20,136 bases of DNA from Eimeria necatrix (lineage: Eukaryota; Apicomplexa; Conoidasida; Eucoccidiorida; Eimeriidae): the NCBI RefSeq assembly GCF_000499385.1, contig NW_013654484.1:1-20136 (forward strand), in the 5' to 3' direction. Shown in pieces: positions 1-12,223 of the stretch. The notes under the pieces are model-generated. The model ran no database searches, had not been told where the DNA came from, and saw nothing but the letters and a program-made list of their open reading frames with translations. Both the position numbers and the translations under genes were made by a program. Numbering within the stretch: position 1 is the first letter of the stretch; each line of letters opens with the position of its first letter.

Positions 1-84
<84 letters not shown>

Positions 85-227
85 CCAGGTTCTTTTCTGC
101 GGCTGGGAGCAGCAGACAGGAGCTAAATAGGCAGCAAGTGCATCAAGCCAAACATAAATTGCATGCGAAGGGTCGCCAGGCACTGGCAAGCCCCAAATGC
201 AGCTGCATGCATGCAGCCCCACTCCCC

Positions 228-280
<53 letters not shown>

Positions 281-706
281 CTGCTGCGACCGCTGCTGGC
301 CATGGTCCTGTTGCTCGGGCTTGGGGTTGAATTGGCGCTGTTGCAACTGTTGCTGCTGCTGTTGCTGCTGCTGTTGCTGCTGCTGCTGTTGTTGTTGCTG
401 CTGCTGCTGTTGCTGCTGCTGCAGCAGAATACTCTCGCGATCTCTACGACGCTGCGGTGTCTAGACACCTCAATGTCTCGCACACGAGGGAGGAACTGCA
501 GCAGCTCCCGCTGCTGCCCTTTTGGCAGCAGCAACGAAGGCTGCAGCAGCAACCTGAAGCAGCAGCAGCAGCAGCAGCAGCAGCAGAGACTGGCGGCGCT
601 GCTGCACCTCGTGCTGGTCGAATACCACAAGTGACAGCAGCAGCAACAAGGGAAGCTGCAGCAGCAGCTGCAGCAGCAGCTGCAGCAGCAGCTGCAGCAG
701 CAGCCA

Positions 707-738
<32 letters not shown>

Positions 739-983
739 AGGGCTTCTGCCTCACTTTTCTATTTCGGGACGGAGACGCCTCAGAGCAAAGAAATATGCAT
801 AGTCCTCGCCGTCTTTTCCCTGTTGCTGCTGCTGCTGTTGCTGCTGTTGCTGCTGCTGTTGCTGCTGCTGTTGCTGCTGTTGCTGCTGTTGCTGCTGTTG
901 CTGCTGCTGTGGCAGCTGCTGCTCCACATCCCATACGTCCGCCTCCTCTTCGCCACCTCCTTTTGCTGGCGACTGCTGCAGCG

Positions 984-1029
<46 letters not shown>

Positions 1030-2309
1030 TTGCTGCTGCACTGGGGCGCGATATATAAATCCCCTGGCTTCCAGGGCTCGCCACAGAGCAGCAGCAACTG
1101 CAGCATGCGGCGGTAAGTCGTGTTTCTTTTGCTGCTGCTGCTGCTGCTGTTGCTGCAGCCGTTGCTGCTGCTGCTGCTGCAGAGTGTGTGCCGGCTGCGG
1201 GCTCTGCTGCTGCTGCTGCAGCAAATGGGCCAGGCTTGGGGTGTACGTACAGCAGGTTCGAGTGGCTGCTGCTGTCTCTACAAACCAACTGCAGCAAATA
1301 TGAGTTTGCTGCAGCAGCTGCTGCGCCTGCAGCGACAGAAGAGAGACAAACCACTTGACTGGCACGCAGCAGGGGATGCTGCTGCTGCCTCCAGCAGCAG
1401 CAGCAGCAGCTGCTGCTGCTGCTGCTGCTGCTCCGGAGGAGTCGCCCTGAGCAGCAGCTGCAGCAGCCGCTGCAGAGAAATGAGCAGCAGCTAGCTGCTG
1501 CTGCTGCTGCTGCGGCAGCTGCAGCCACCAGCAGCGCGCAGCCTCAAGCACTTTCACTCCGTGCTGGTCGCTGCCGCACAGCAGCAAATAGTCTTTTGCT
1601 GCTGCTTCATTTGCTGCTGCTGCTGCTGCTGCTTCAGCTGCTGCTGCTGCTGCTGCTTCAGCTGCTGCTGCTGCTGCTGCTGCTGTATGTCCTGCAGCTG
1701 CCACGGATCCCGCTGCTGCTGCAGTCGCTCCCGGGAATGCCCGGCCAGGCCTTGTTGTTGCTGCTGCTGCTGTTGAAGCTGCTGCTGCTGCTGCAGCAGC
1801 AGCAGATTCAGGGGTAGCAGCAGCAGCAAAGAGACTAAGGGCAGCAGCAGCAGCATCAGCGAGCACTGCGCTGTACAAATGGCCCAAGTGCAGACAGCCG
1901 TTGCTGTAGAAGAGAGGAGCTGTTACGTAGACCTTCTCTGCAGCAGCAGCAGCAGCAGCAGCTGCTGCTGCTGCTGCTGCTGAGGCAGTGCTGCAGCTGC
2001 TACCTCCAGCAGTTGCTGCAGCAGATCCTGTGGCTGCTGCAGCAGAAAGCACTGTGCTGCTGAAGTTGCAGCATAACTTGCTGCTGCTTGGGAAGAGAAA
2101 GGCGCCATGATTAGTCCTAACCTGGCTGCTGCGGCGCCTGCTGCTGCTGCTGCACGTGCTGCTGCTGCTGCTGCACGTGCTGCTGCTGCTGCTGCTGCTG
2201 CTGCGCTTGCTGCCGTTCCTGCTTATGTAGCGAGAGCCCTGCGGCCGCAGCGGTGGAGCGAAAGAGAGCGAGAAGCTGCTGCTGCTGTGGCTGGCGCCTC
2301 CACAGGTGT

Positions 2310-2341
<32 letters not shown>

Positions 2342-2418
2342 ATGATAAGGAGGAATGGCAGCAGCAGGGGCCACTGGAGAGGCCTCGGCGGCACAACGCA
2401 GCCCATTGATCTCCCCAA
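1..2418 (-). CDS. Methionyl-tRNA synthetase, bacterial/organellar type (partial, C-terminal half beyond left edge)
   Basis: Class I aminoacyl-tRNA synthetase that charges tRNA-Met. Read on the minus strand, it shows the family's blocks in order: VYVTAPLFYSNGCLHLGHLY (about 1875-1933, with the HIGH-type HLGH), DYLLLCGSDQHGVKVLEAA (about 1536-1592, the TDEHG block), PPHAAVAAALWRALEARGF (about 1060-1117), YAYFFALRRLRPEIEK (754-801), VRDIEVSR (about 458-482), and WGLPVPGDPSHAIYVWLDAL (about 136-195). HLGH and DQHG, rather than the cytosolic HLGN/TDEYG, suggest an organellar (apicoplast or mitochondrial) enzyme; that is inference. A TGA at 753-751 is removed by a probable intron, GTGAGG...CTTCAG, 754 to 554 (201 nt, phase 2), which joins the blocks in one frame. 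Long poly-Ala, poly-Gln and poly-Ser inserts separate the blocks, and some may be introns. The stretch 203-450 is open but Ser/Asn-rich, so its splicing is unresolved. The KMSKS loop and anticodon-binding domain lie outside the window. The frame is open to an ATG at 2418, but homology begins near 1942, so the true start is unknown. Confidence 0.85.
2..84. repeat. (CAG)n microsatellite at left edge
   Basis: Almost pure CAG trinucleotides reaching the window edge. On the synthetase strand they read as TGC (Cys) in the apparent frame, so this stretch is more likely an intron than coding sequence. Confidence 0.9.
554..754 (-). other. Predicted intron in the methionyl-tRNA synthetase gene
   Basis: On the minus strand the exon ends ...GAA ATA GAA AA and is followed by GTGAGG. 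The next conserved block resumes after CTTCAG, with phase 2 preserved. Removing these 201 nt takes out the only in-frame stop and joins LRPEIEK to LLLQPSLLPKG, as expected for the linker before the VSR block. The intron is mostly CTG/GCT repeat. Confidence 0.6.
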
Positions 2419-2497
2419 GAGCAGCAGCAGCAGCAGCAGGTGCTGCTGCTGCTGCTAGCGCTGCATCGTTACTTCCTAGCGCTGCAGTGACTGCTGT

Positions 2498-2535
<38 letters not shown>

Positions 2536-2761
2536 CTGGCAAAGGCGGTGAGGCCTCGAGTGCCTCGGCAGCTAATGCTGCACTGAGCAGAAGCTAGAGG
2601 TTCATGTACTTTGTTTCAGTGGCAGCTAAAAAGAAAAATTGTTTTATTGTTGCTGCTGGATTTGTTCTTGCTGCTGCTGCTGCTGCATTTTTGCTGCTGC
2701 TGCTGCTGTCGGCTGCTCCCAGCAGCCGAAGGGCCCCCCAGAGCCGCACGAGCAGCAGCAG

Positions 2762-2795
<34 letters not shown>

Positions 2796-2886
2796 GTAGC
2801 AGTGCAACGCGCAGCGCCACCTCGAGAAAATATGTTAGCAGCAGACTGCTGCATTTACCTTTTAAGCCTCGCGACAGTTGCGTGAC

Positions 2887-2927
<41 letters not shown>

Positions 2928-3053
2928 TACTGCTGCTGCAGAAGGCGGCAGCGCCTGGTTCCCTACGCTCCCCCTTTGAATATACAGAGCAGCAGCAGCA
3001 GCAGCACTGCACATCTCAAACTGTGGCGCAGCAGCAACAACACCAGCAGCAAC

Positions 3054-3087
<34 letters not shown>

Positions 3088-3222
3088 GGCAGAGACCGAG
3101 ACACACGCAAGAGTCAACGAGCAGCAGCAACACAGCAGCTGCTGCCTAGCAGCAAATTTAAGCTGAGATCCGCGATAGAAACAGCAGAAGCAGAATCAGC
3201 AGCAACGGCGGCGGAGAGAGAC

Positions 3223-3259
<37 letters not shown>

Positions 3260-3427
3260 ACGCGAAGCAGCAAAGCCATCGCCAGCAACTGCAGCAGCAG
3301 CAAAGTCGAAGCTCTTCCCCGGCTGACTGCAGCAGGAGCCCATTGCTGCTGCAGGAGGATTGCACGCTGCTGCGACGGGCCCTGCAGCAGCAACCCAGCA
3401 GCAGCAGCAAAGCAGCAGCAGCAGAAG

Positions 3428-3461
<34 letters not shown>

Positions 3462-3463
3462 CA
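2419..3463. other. Repeat-rich gap between divergent genes; probable shared 5' region
   Basis: No protein family is recognisable in any frame here. The stretch holds CAG tracts at about 2498-2533, 2888-2926, 3056-3084 and 3223-3258, alternating with short unique segments. A good minus-strand 3' splice site (TTTTTCTTTTTAG, about 2624-2636) is consistent with 5' UTR or N-terminal exons of the synthetase, and an Ala/Gln-rich frame at 2117-2542 (minus) could be a leader extension. The synthetase points left and the coiled-coil gene points right, so both promoters should lie here. I see no defined promoter element. Confidence 0.45.
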
Positions 3464-3529
3464 ATGTGGATTTCTTCCTTCGTCTCCTCAGTTCTTAGGG
3501 ACGATGACCTTTCTGAGCATGAGGAGGAA

Positions 3530-3567
<38 letters not shown>

Positions 3568-3676
3568 GCAGAACCAGCACCAGCAGCAGCAGCAAACTGC
3601 AGAGAGAGCGAATACGCCCGTACAAGGAAGTGGAGCAGCAGCAGCAGCAACAGGCTCGATATCGCCGACGTCAACT

Positions 3677-3717
<41 letters not shown>

Positions 3718-3879
3718 GGGTCCAGGGCAATTCAGCTACGCCTCGCTGCTGCAGCTGGTGGAGCGGCAGCAGCAGCTGCTGCAGCGAGAGGCGCAGGAGA
3801 AGCAGCGGAGGGAGCAGCAGACAAAAGATCTAGAGCGCACTGTGCAGCTTCTGCAGCAAGAGCTGCAGCAGCAGCGACT

Positions 3880-3913
<34 letters not shown>

Positions 3914-4575
3914 AGCATACAGCCTAAAGTCGACAGCGCCCCCTTCGCAGATGATTGGGGAGCTTCAGCAGGCGCTGCAGAGGAAGAGCAGCAGCAGCAG
4001 AAGCAACAGCAGCAGCAGCAGAAGCAGGAGCAGAGAGAATGGCAGCAGCAACAGTTGCTGCTGCAGCAGCAGCAAGACAAGCTGCAGCAGCAGGAGCAGG
4101 TTATACAGCGTCAGCAGCAGCAGTTGGAGCAGGCTCAGCAGCAGCAGCAGCAGCAAGTGCAGCGAAGCGCTGAGGAGCTCTCTTTGCTGCAGATTCGCAT
4201 TGAGCAGCTGCAGCAGGAACTGCAGCAGCAGCAGCAGCATGGGCAGAAGCAGCACGTGCAGCAGCAGCAACATGAAGCGACCCAGCAGCAAAGAGAGCAG
4301 CAGCAAGAAGTCCAGCAGCAGCTACAGCAGCAGCTGCAGGAGCAGCAACAGCAGCAGCTCGAGCTTCAGCAGCAGCTGCAACAGCAGCTCCAGCAGCAGC
4401 AGCAATATGAGCGCTCGCTGCAAGACAAACAGCTTCAAGTTGAGCAGCTACAGCAGCAGCAGCAGCAGCAGCTGCAGCAGCAGCAAGCGACCGAAGAGGA
4501 ATTGCTGTCCCTGCAGCGAAGCAACCAGGAGCTGAAGCAGGAGCTTTTGCTGCAGCGCGAGCAGCAGCAGCAGCT

Positions 4576-4607
<32 letters not shown>

Positions 4608-4693
4608 CAGAAGAGCTTGCGGCGCGCAATCGCGACCTCGAGACACTGCTGCAGCAGCAGAAAGAAAAAGTGACGAACTTGGAGGAAGCCCTT

Positions 4694-4726
<33 letters not shown>

Positions 4727-5840
4727 GAATGGGGGCCGGAGCGGGAAAAGCTGCAGCAGCAGCACAAGGAGCAGCTGCAGCAGCAGCAGCACCGCTACGA
4801 AGAAGTGCTGCAGCAGCAGCAGCAAGAAAGGCAAGCAGAAGTGGCGGTGCTGCAGCAGAGCCTTGCAGAGCAGCAAAGGCTGCAGCAGCAAGACAAGCAG
4901 CAACTCGAGCTGCTGCAGCTGCAGCTGCAGCAGCAACAGCGGCAGCACCTAGATTTGCTGCAGCAGCAGCAAGAACAGCACAGCCAGGAAGTCGCCACTT
5001 TGCAGCAGCGTCTGCAGCAGCTGCAGCAGCAACTGCAGCAGCAGCAGCAGCAGCACGCTGCTGCTCTCCAGCCAGTCGAGGAGCTGCAGCGGCGGCTGCA
5101 GCATGCTGAGCAGCAACGGGACAACCTGCAGCAGCAGGCCCACCAGCAGCAGCAGCAGCTGCTGCTGCTGCTAGAAGAGCAGCAGAAGCTTCAGGAGATT
5201 CAGCAGCAGCGGGAGCAGCAAGAAAGGAAGCTGCGAGAGCAGCAGCAGGAGCAGCAGCAGCAAATGGCAGAGGAGCTGCAGCAGCTGGAGAGTGAGCGCA
5301 AAGCACTGCAGCACGAGCTGCAGCTGCTTGCTGCTGATGTGGGGCAGCAGCAGCAGCAAGTGCTGCTGCCGCTGCAGGTGCAGCTGCAGCAGCTTAGACA
5401 ACACCGAAGCCAAGCAGCTTCTGAGAAGGATTTGCTGCTGCAGCAGCTGCAGCAGCGGGAGCAGCAGCTTGTCGAGCAGCTGCAGCAGCTGCAGGAAAAG
5501 GAGCAGCAGCACACCGAACAGCTGCAGCAGCAGCAGCGCGAATTCCAAAGTCAGCTGCAGCAGCAGCAGCAAGAGCTGGAGCGCCTGCAGCAGGAACTGC
5601 AGCAGGAACGATTGCAGCAGCAGCAGCTGCAGACGCAGCAGCCGAGGCATATCGGGGGGGAAGCGGCAGATGTCGAACAGCAGCAGGAGCAGCAGCAACA
5701 GCAGCAACAGCAGCAGCAACAGCAGCAGGAGCTGCAGCAACAGCGGGTGCTGCTGGAACAGCAGCAGCAGCAGCTGCATCTGCTCGAGGAGCTGCTGGAG
5801 GACCGTGATGATGAAATAAGGGAGCTGCAGCGGCAAGCTG

Positions 5841-5884
<44 letters not shown>

Positions 5885-6213
5885 GGCCACGCGGAGCACG
5901 ACAGAATGGTTGCAGCAGCATCAGCAGCAGCAACGGATGCAGCAGCAGCAGCAGCAGCAAATGCAGCGCAGCAAGAAACGACGCTCCTTCATCAGCAGCT
6001 GGAGGAGCGGCTGCAGTGCCTCTCTGAGCAGTGCGAGCAGCAGCAGCAGCAAATTCAGCAGCAGCGGCAGCAGATACAGGAGCAGCAGCAGCTGCTGCTG
6101 CTGCAGCACAACCCCCCACAAACCAATGGTGTATGTACACCTCGGCAGGAGGACCTGCAGCGCCAGCTGGCAGCAGAACGAAGGCGGACTGTGGAGTTGG
6201 AGGGGCTGCTGCG

Positions 6214-6260
<47 letters not shown>

Positions 6261-6377
6261 TGCAGCAGCAGCAGCAAGCTCACGAGTGGGAGCAGCAGCT
6301 GCACCAGCAGCAGCAACTCGAGGAGGGCCTGCGACAGCAGGGAGAGCGAAGTCCGCAGCAAGGGCCTGAATGGCCTG

Positions 6378-6408
<31 letters not shown>

Positions 6409-6525
6409 AGCGCAGCAGCTGCTGCAGCAGCAAGTTGAGGAGCTAAGGGCTGAAGTGCAGCGTCTCGAGCAAGAGCGGGACCTGATGCAGCAGCAGCAAG
6501 AGGCAGCATCTCTGCAGCAAGAGCA

Positions 6526-6560
<35 letters not shown>

Positions 6561-7209
6561 CGCAAGCACAAGAGCAGCTGCAGCAAGCGTTCGCAACTAT
6601 GGAGCAGCAGCTGGAACTGCTGCAGCAACAGCTGGAGGCAGAGCAGCAGCAGCACTCCGAAACTAGGCAGTCTCTTGAGCAGCAGCTGCAGCAGCAGCAG
6701 CAGCAACAGCAACAAACGGAGGACAAGCTAGGGGAAGCTCTCGCAAAGCTTGAGCAGCAGCTCCAGCAGCAGCAACAGCAGCAGCAGCAGCAAGAACAAA
6801 CTGAGGGCAAGCTAGAGGAAGCTCTCGCGAAGCTTGAGCAGCAGCTGCAGCAGCAACAAGAGCAGCAGCAGCAGCTGCTGCAGAAGGAACAGCAGATGCA
6901 GCAGCAGCAGAATCGCCACACAGAGGAATTGCGCAAGAGGGACTCGCAGGTGCAGCAACTGCAGCAGCAACAGCAGCAGCAACAGCAGCAGCAGCAACAA
7001 ACTATTCAGCATCTGCAGCAACAGCTGCAGAGGCAAGCCGCTCAGGCCGCAGAGGACATTGCTGCAGCGCAGCAGCGGGAGAAGGCAGCAGCAGCAGCAG
7101 CTGCTGCTGCTGCTTCTCGTGTAGATGCAGCTGCCGCTGCTGCGTCTGCTGCAGCAGAAGCAAGCAGTGCAGCAGTGGAGGCCTTCCAGCAGGTGGCGCA
7201 GCATGTCCC

Positions 7210-7241
<32 letters not shown>

Positions 7242-7666
7242 TAAGTGCCCCGCCTGCCGGCGGAGTAGACGCTGCCGTTTTTGCTTCGTGTGAGCATTTG
7301 CTGCTGCTGCTTCTGCTTTTGCTGCTGCTGCTGCTGCTGCGGCTTCGGGGGCGCTGTTGTGGCTGTTGCTGCTGCTGCTGCAGCAGGAAGATCTTCTGTG
7401 TCTTGCTTTTGCAGTGTCCGCGACGTATGAAGAGGAGAAGCAGCTGCTGCTGCAGCAGCTGGAGCAGCAGCAGCAAAGGGCAGAGCTGCTGCTGCAGCAG
7501 CGGCAGCAGCAGGAAGCCTGTGCTGCGCTCCGTGAGCGGGAGCTGGTTTGCCGGCTGCAGCAAATGAGAGGTACGTTTGCTGCTGCTGCCTGCCTCCTCT
7601 CTGTATGCAGCAGCAGCAGCAGCAGCAGCAGCGGCAGCAGCAGCAAAGACTCCCAACTGACGCTGC

Positions 7667-7699
<33 letters not shown>

Positions 7700-7773
7700 T
7701 CAGGCATAGCGCTGGCGGCGGCGCAGGAGACTGGGGTGTTGGGCGTGCAGCTAAAGCTGCTGTCAGGGGCCCC

Positions 7774-7819
<46 letters not shown>

Positions 7820-7907
7820 GACCAGATGCTCCAGAAGCAGAATGGCCAGCAGAAATGTGAAAGGTTCTCGGTTAACAGTGATATTAGCGTCAGGTAACGA
7901 GCCGCTA

Positions 7908-7953
<46 letters not shown>

Positions 7954-8486
7954 AGATTGTGCATCTCTCCTTCCGCAGCTCGTGCTTTAACCAGTGCTGC
8001 AAGGGAGCCAGTGCATTTGCTGCTGCTAATTGCGTTGCCGCTGCATCAGTTGCTGCGGCAGCTGCTCACGTGCTGCTGCTGCTGCTGCAGCTGCCGCTGC
8101 TGCTGCTGCTGCTGCTGTGGGGCGCTTGAGCAGGTTAGCAGCAGAAGGGGCCGTAGAAGAAGCCAAGGCGCTGCTGGAAAAGTGCTCTCAGAAAATTGAG
8201 GAGACTTCTGTACGTTTTTGCTGCAGCAGCAGCAGCAGTTGCTGCTGCTGCTGCTGCTGCTGCTGTTGCTGCTGTTGCTGCTGTTGCTGGTGTTCTAGTG
8301 TTGATCCCTGTCGCGGCACTAGTGACGCTGTTGCTGCTGCTGCTGCTGATGTTGTTGCTTCATGCGGTGCTGCTGCTGCTGCTGCTGCTGCGGCCTTGCA
8401 GGTTCACACGGCAGCCTCGCTGCAAGATTTGCAGCAGCAGAAGCAGCAGCTGCTGGAGGCCAAGCAACAGCTTGAACAGTGAGCAG

Positions 8487-8536
<50 letters not shown>

Positions 8537-8612
8537 AATTCACACCACTGCCCAGAGGCCCTGTAGAGCTCCAAGCAGATCCTTTGGCGGCAGCAATAGC
8601 AGTATCACCAAG

Positions 8613-8644
<32 letters not shown>

Positions 8645-9019
8645 AAGCCGGAGCAGCAGCAAAAGCAGCAGGCCTTTTTGGAATTTGTGCTGTCTTTGTG
8701 TTGCAGCTCTTTGAAGGATGCGCAGCAGCAGCTCCAGACAAAAGAAGCAGCAGCAGCAGCGCACGCAGCAGCGAGGGCGAATGCTGCTGTTGCTGCAGCA
8801 GCAGCAGCAACAGCAGAACTGCACCGGCAGCAAATGTCCACCAAGACGCAGCAGCTCGAGAAGGGAGCTGCTGCTGCTGCGATAAAGGAGGCGGAAAAGT
8901 TTTTGAGTGCAGCAGCAGCAGCAGCAGCAGCAGCAGCACACGCATCGGCAGATGCAGCAACAGCTCTTGCTGCTGCGGGATGCAGCTCAGGCCCTTCCCT
9001 CTCATCCTCTGAAGCAGCT

Positions 9020-9057
<38 letters not shown>

Positions 9058-9314
9058 GCTCGTGAAGCAGCAGCAGCAGCAGCAGCAGGGAAGCCAGTTC
9101 GGTATGGCGAAATCCCCGTTGCAGCACCTTGTGCAGAGTCCACCTGAGCAGCAGCAGCAAACACAGCAGCAGCAAATACAGCAGCAGCAAATGCGGCAGC
9201 AGCAAGTAGAGCAGCAGCAAACGCAACAGCAGCAACTGCAGCAGAAACAGACACAAGACGCAGACTCGGGTGCAGGTGGCTGGGAAGACGATGACTGGCT
9301 TAGTGACTTGGAAG

Positions 9315-9373
<59 letters not shown>

Positions 9374-9514
9374 AGAGAGCAGCACCAGCAGCAGCAGCAG
9401 CAGCAGCCGCAGAAAGAGCAGCAGCAGCAAGACTGGCAACAGCAGCAGCATGACAAGTGGCAACAGGAGGAAAGAAAGCAGCAGCAGCAAGAACAGCAGC
9501 AGCAACACCTACTG

Positions 9515-9552
<38 letters not shown>

Positions 9553-9803
9553 AATCCACCAAGCAGCAGCAGGATGGGATGCCGATGAGGACTGGGAAGC
9601 GGACTTGGTGGAGGAGCGTCAGCAGCAGCAGCAGGATCTTGCAGAACAGCAGCAGCGACGGCAGATGCTGCAGCAGCATCAGCAGGAACAGCAGCAGGAG
9701 CTGCAGCAGGAGCTGCAGCAGCAGCAGCAGCAGCAGCAAAGCCCCAAGGTTGCTGAGGGGTGGGATGAAGATGACGTGTTTGGAGATGAATGGGGTGACA
9801 GCT

Positions 9804-9847
<44 letters not shown>

Positions 9848-10298
9848 GAACAACAACAGGGGGAGCAACGGCAGCAGGAAAGCCTGAAGGAGCTGCAGCG
9901 GCAGCAGCAGCAAGAAAATCTGCTGCGGCACCAGCCATCTCAACAAATGGAACGACAGACAGCTCAGCAACTGCAGCAGCAGCAGCAGCAGCAACAGCAG
10001 CAACAGCAGCAGCAGCAGCAAAAAGAGCAGCTACAAGCTGGTGAAGGGCTTAGCCCCTCTTATGCCTTCACTTACGGGAATCAGGTTCATCAGGATCAGC
10101 CGCTGCAGCAGCGAGAACTGCAGCAGCAGCAGCAAGAACTGCAGCAGCAGCAAGGACTGCAGCAGCAGCAAGAAAAGCAGCAGCAGCAAGAACAGCAGCG
10201 GCAAACAATGCATGGAGAATCACCTGCGGCCAAGTCAAGTGATTGGGACTCTTACGGGGATTGGGGCAGCGAAGTGATAGCAGAGCAGCAGCAACAGG

Positions 10299-10353
<55 letters not shown>

Positions 10354-10477
10354 CCCAGAGTCCGTGAAGGATTTGAGCGGTCCCGGTGGAGACCCAGTCA
10401 TGTCCCTGCAGCTGCAGCAGCAGCAGCAAAAGAAGCCGGATTGGCAGCGTGTGCCTGGCGGACCCCACACAGTGCAT

Positions 10478-10509
<32 letters not shown>

Positions 10510-10643
10510 GCAACTGCAGCAGCAGCGGCCGCAGCAACAGCAGCAGCAGCAGCAGTGGGGAGGAGCAGAGCCATGGGATATCGACTTTCAAATCAATAGA
10601 CTCGCAGATGGCCTTTCCAGGCCGGCTGCGCCTTCTGAAGCTT

Positions 10644-10711
<68 letters not shown>

Positions 10712-10808
10712 GCATCACCTGCCGCCTTGGCTGCAGCTAATGCGCTAAGCAAGGATGATCTGCTGGCTCCCACCCCAGCCCCTCTCCCTGTGTCTGCCGC
10801 AGCAGGAC

Positions 10809-10859
<51 letters not shown>

Positions 10860-11177
10860 GCGCTGCTGCTGCAGCGCCGCCTGCTGCTGCAGCTTCACCT
10901 GCAGCAGCAGCAGCATCTGAAGAGGAGGACTTGGGCTTTGAGGATGACTGGGGCGCTTTGGCAGCACAGATAGACACGAAGGTGCCAGCAGCAGCTGCTG
11001 CTGCAGCAAGGCCACAGTCAGTGGCAGCAGCAGCTGCTGCAGCAGCGGCGCAGTCAGCAGCACGTGCTGCAGCAAGTCCTGCAGCAGCGAGCCCTGCTGC
11101 AGCAGCAGCAACATCATTCGATGATGAGGATTTAGACTTTGAAGACCATTGGGGAGCCCCAGCAACTGGAGTAGACG

Positions 11178-11227
<50 letters not shown>

Positions 11228-12002
11228 CCTGCTGCAGTGACATCACCTGCTGCTGCAGCCCCACTGGCCCCAGCAGAACCTGCTGCAGCGACACCAGCTG
11301 CTGCACCTGCGGCAGAAGCACCTGCAGCAGCAGCAGCAGCAGCAGCAGCAGGCGAAGAAGAATTCAAAGATAAGCGGGGAGCCGTAGAAGCTGCCCTATT
11401 AGCAGCAGCTCCTGCAGCAGCAGCAACACCTCTTGTAAAAGCTCAACAAGCAGCAGCTGCAGCAACAGCAGCAGCAGCAGGAGCAGCAGCAGCAGGAGCA
11501 GCAGCAGCAGGAGCAGCAGCAGCGTTTGATGAAGAGGGTCTCGACTTTGATGATGACTGGGGAGCAGCAGCAGCACACGAAGACGCAGACTCACCTTCAG
11601 CAGCAGCAGCTGCTGCAGCAGCACCTGAACAAGCAGCAGCAGCAGCAGCAGCAGGAGCTGCTGCTGCTGCTGCTGCTGCTGCTGCAGCATCTGACGAAGA
11701 CGATTTAGACTTCAAGGATGATTGGGGGGTATCAGCAGCACAGGCAGAATCAAGCTCAGCAGCAGCAGCAGCTGCTGCAGCGACGCCGCCGTCAGCAGCA
11801 GCAGAAGTACGAGCTGCAGCAGCAGCTGAACCAGCAGCAGCGGCAGCAGCTGAACCAGCAGCAGCAGCAGCAGCTGAACCAGAAGCAGCAGCAGCAGCAA
11901 CTGAAGGAGATGACTTCGATTTGAAAGATGATTGGGGCCCCCCAACAGCACAGTTAGACATAAAGTCACCAGCGCTTGCTGCTGCTGCAGCTACACCGCC
12001 AT

Positions 12003-12043
<41 letters not shown>

Positions 12044-12184
12044 TTTGAAGAAGACGATTTGGACTTCAAGGATGATTGGGGAGCCCCAACAGAACAGGTA
12101 GAGGCAGCTTCAGTAGCAGCAGCAGCTGCAGCAGGAACATCGCCATCAGCAGCAAAAGCTGCAGCGAGCCCTGCTGCAGCGAGC

Positions 12185-12223
<39 letters not shown>

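Noticed and set aside
457..1116. Plus-strand open frame of 219 aa
   Set aside because: Antisense to conserved methionyl-tRNA synthetase blocks and made of repeat-derived residues.
4101..6596. Minus-strand open frames of about 400 aa made almost entirely of Ala (4101-5306 and 5394-6596)
   Set aside because: CAG repeats contain no stop in any frame on either strand; these are shadows of the coiled-coil exon with no conserved residues of their own.
7956..8012. Extra exon in the coiled-coil gene (reading AARALTSAAREPVH)
   Set aside because: Looks protein-like, but no donor joins it in phase to the next exon, whereas skipping it gives a perfect phase-2 junction at 7893/8134.
8319..9254. Minus-strand 311-aa open frame
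   Set aside because: Repeat-derived Ala/Leu/Gln with no motif; overlaps the better supported exons of the plus-strand gene.
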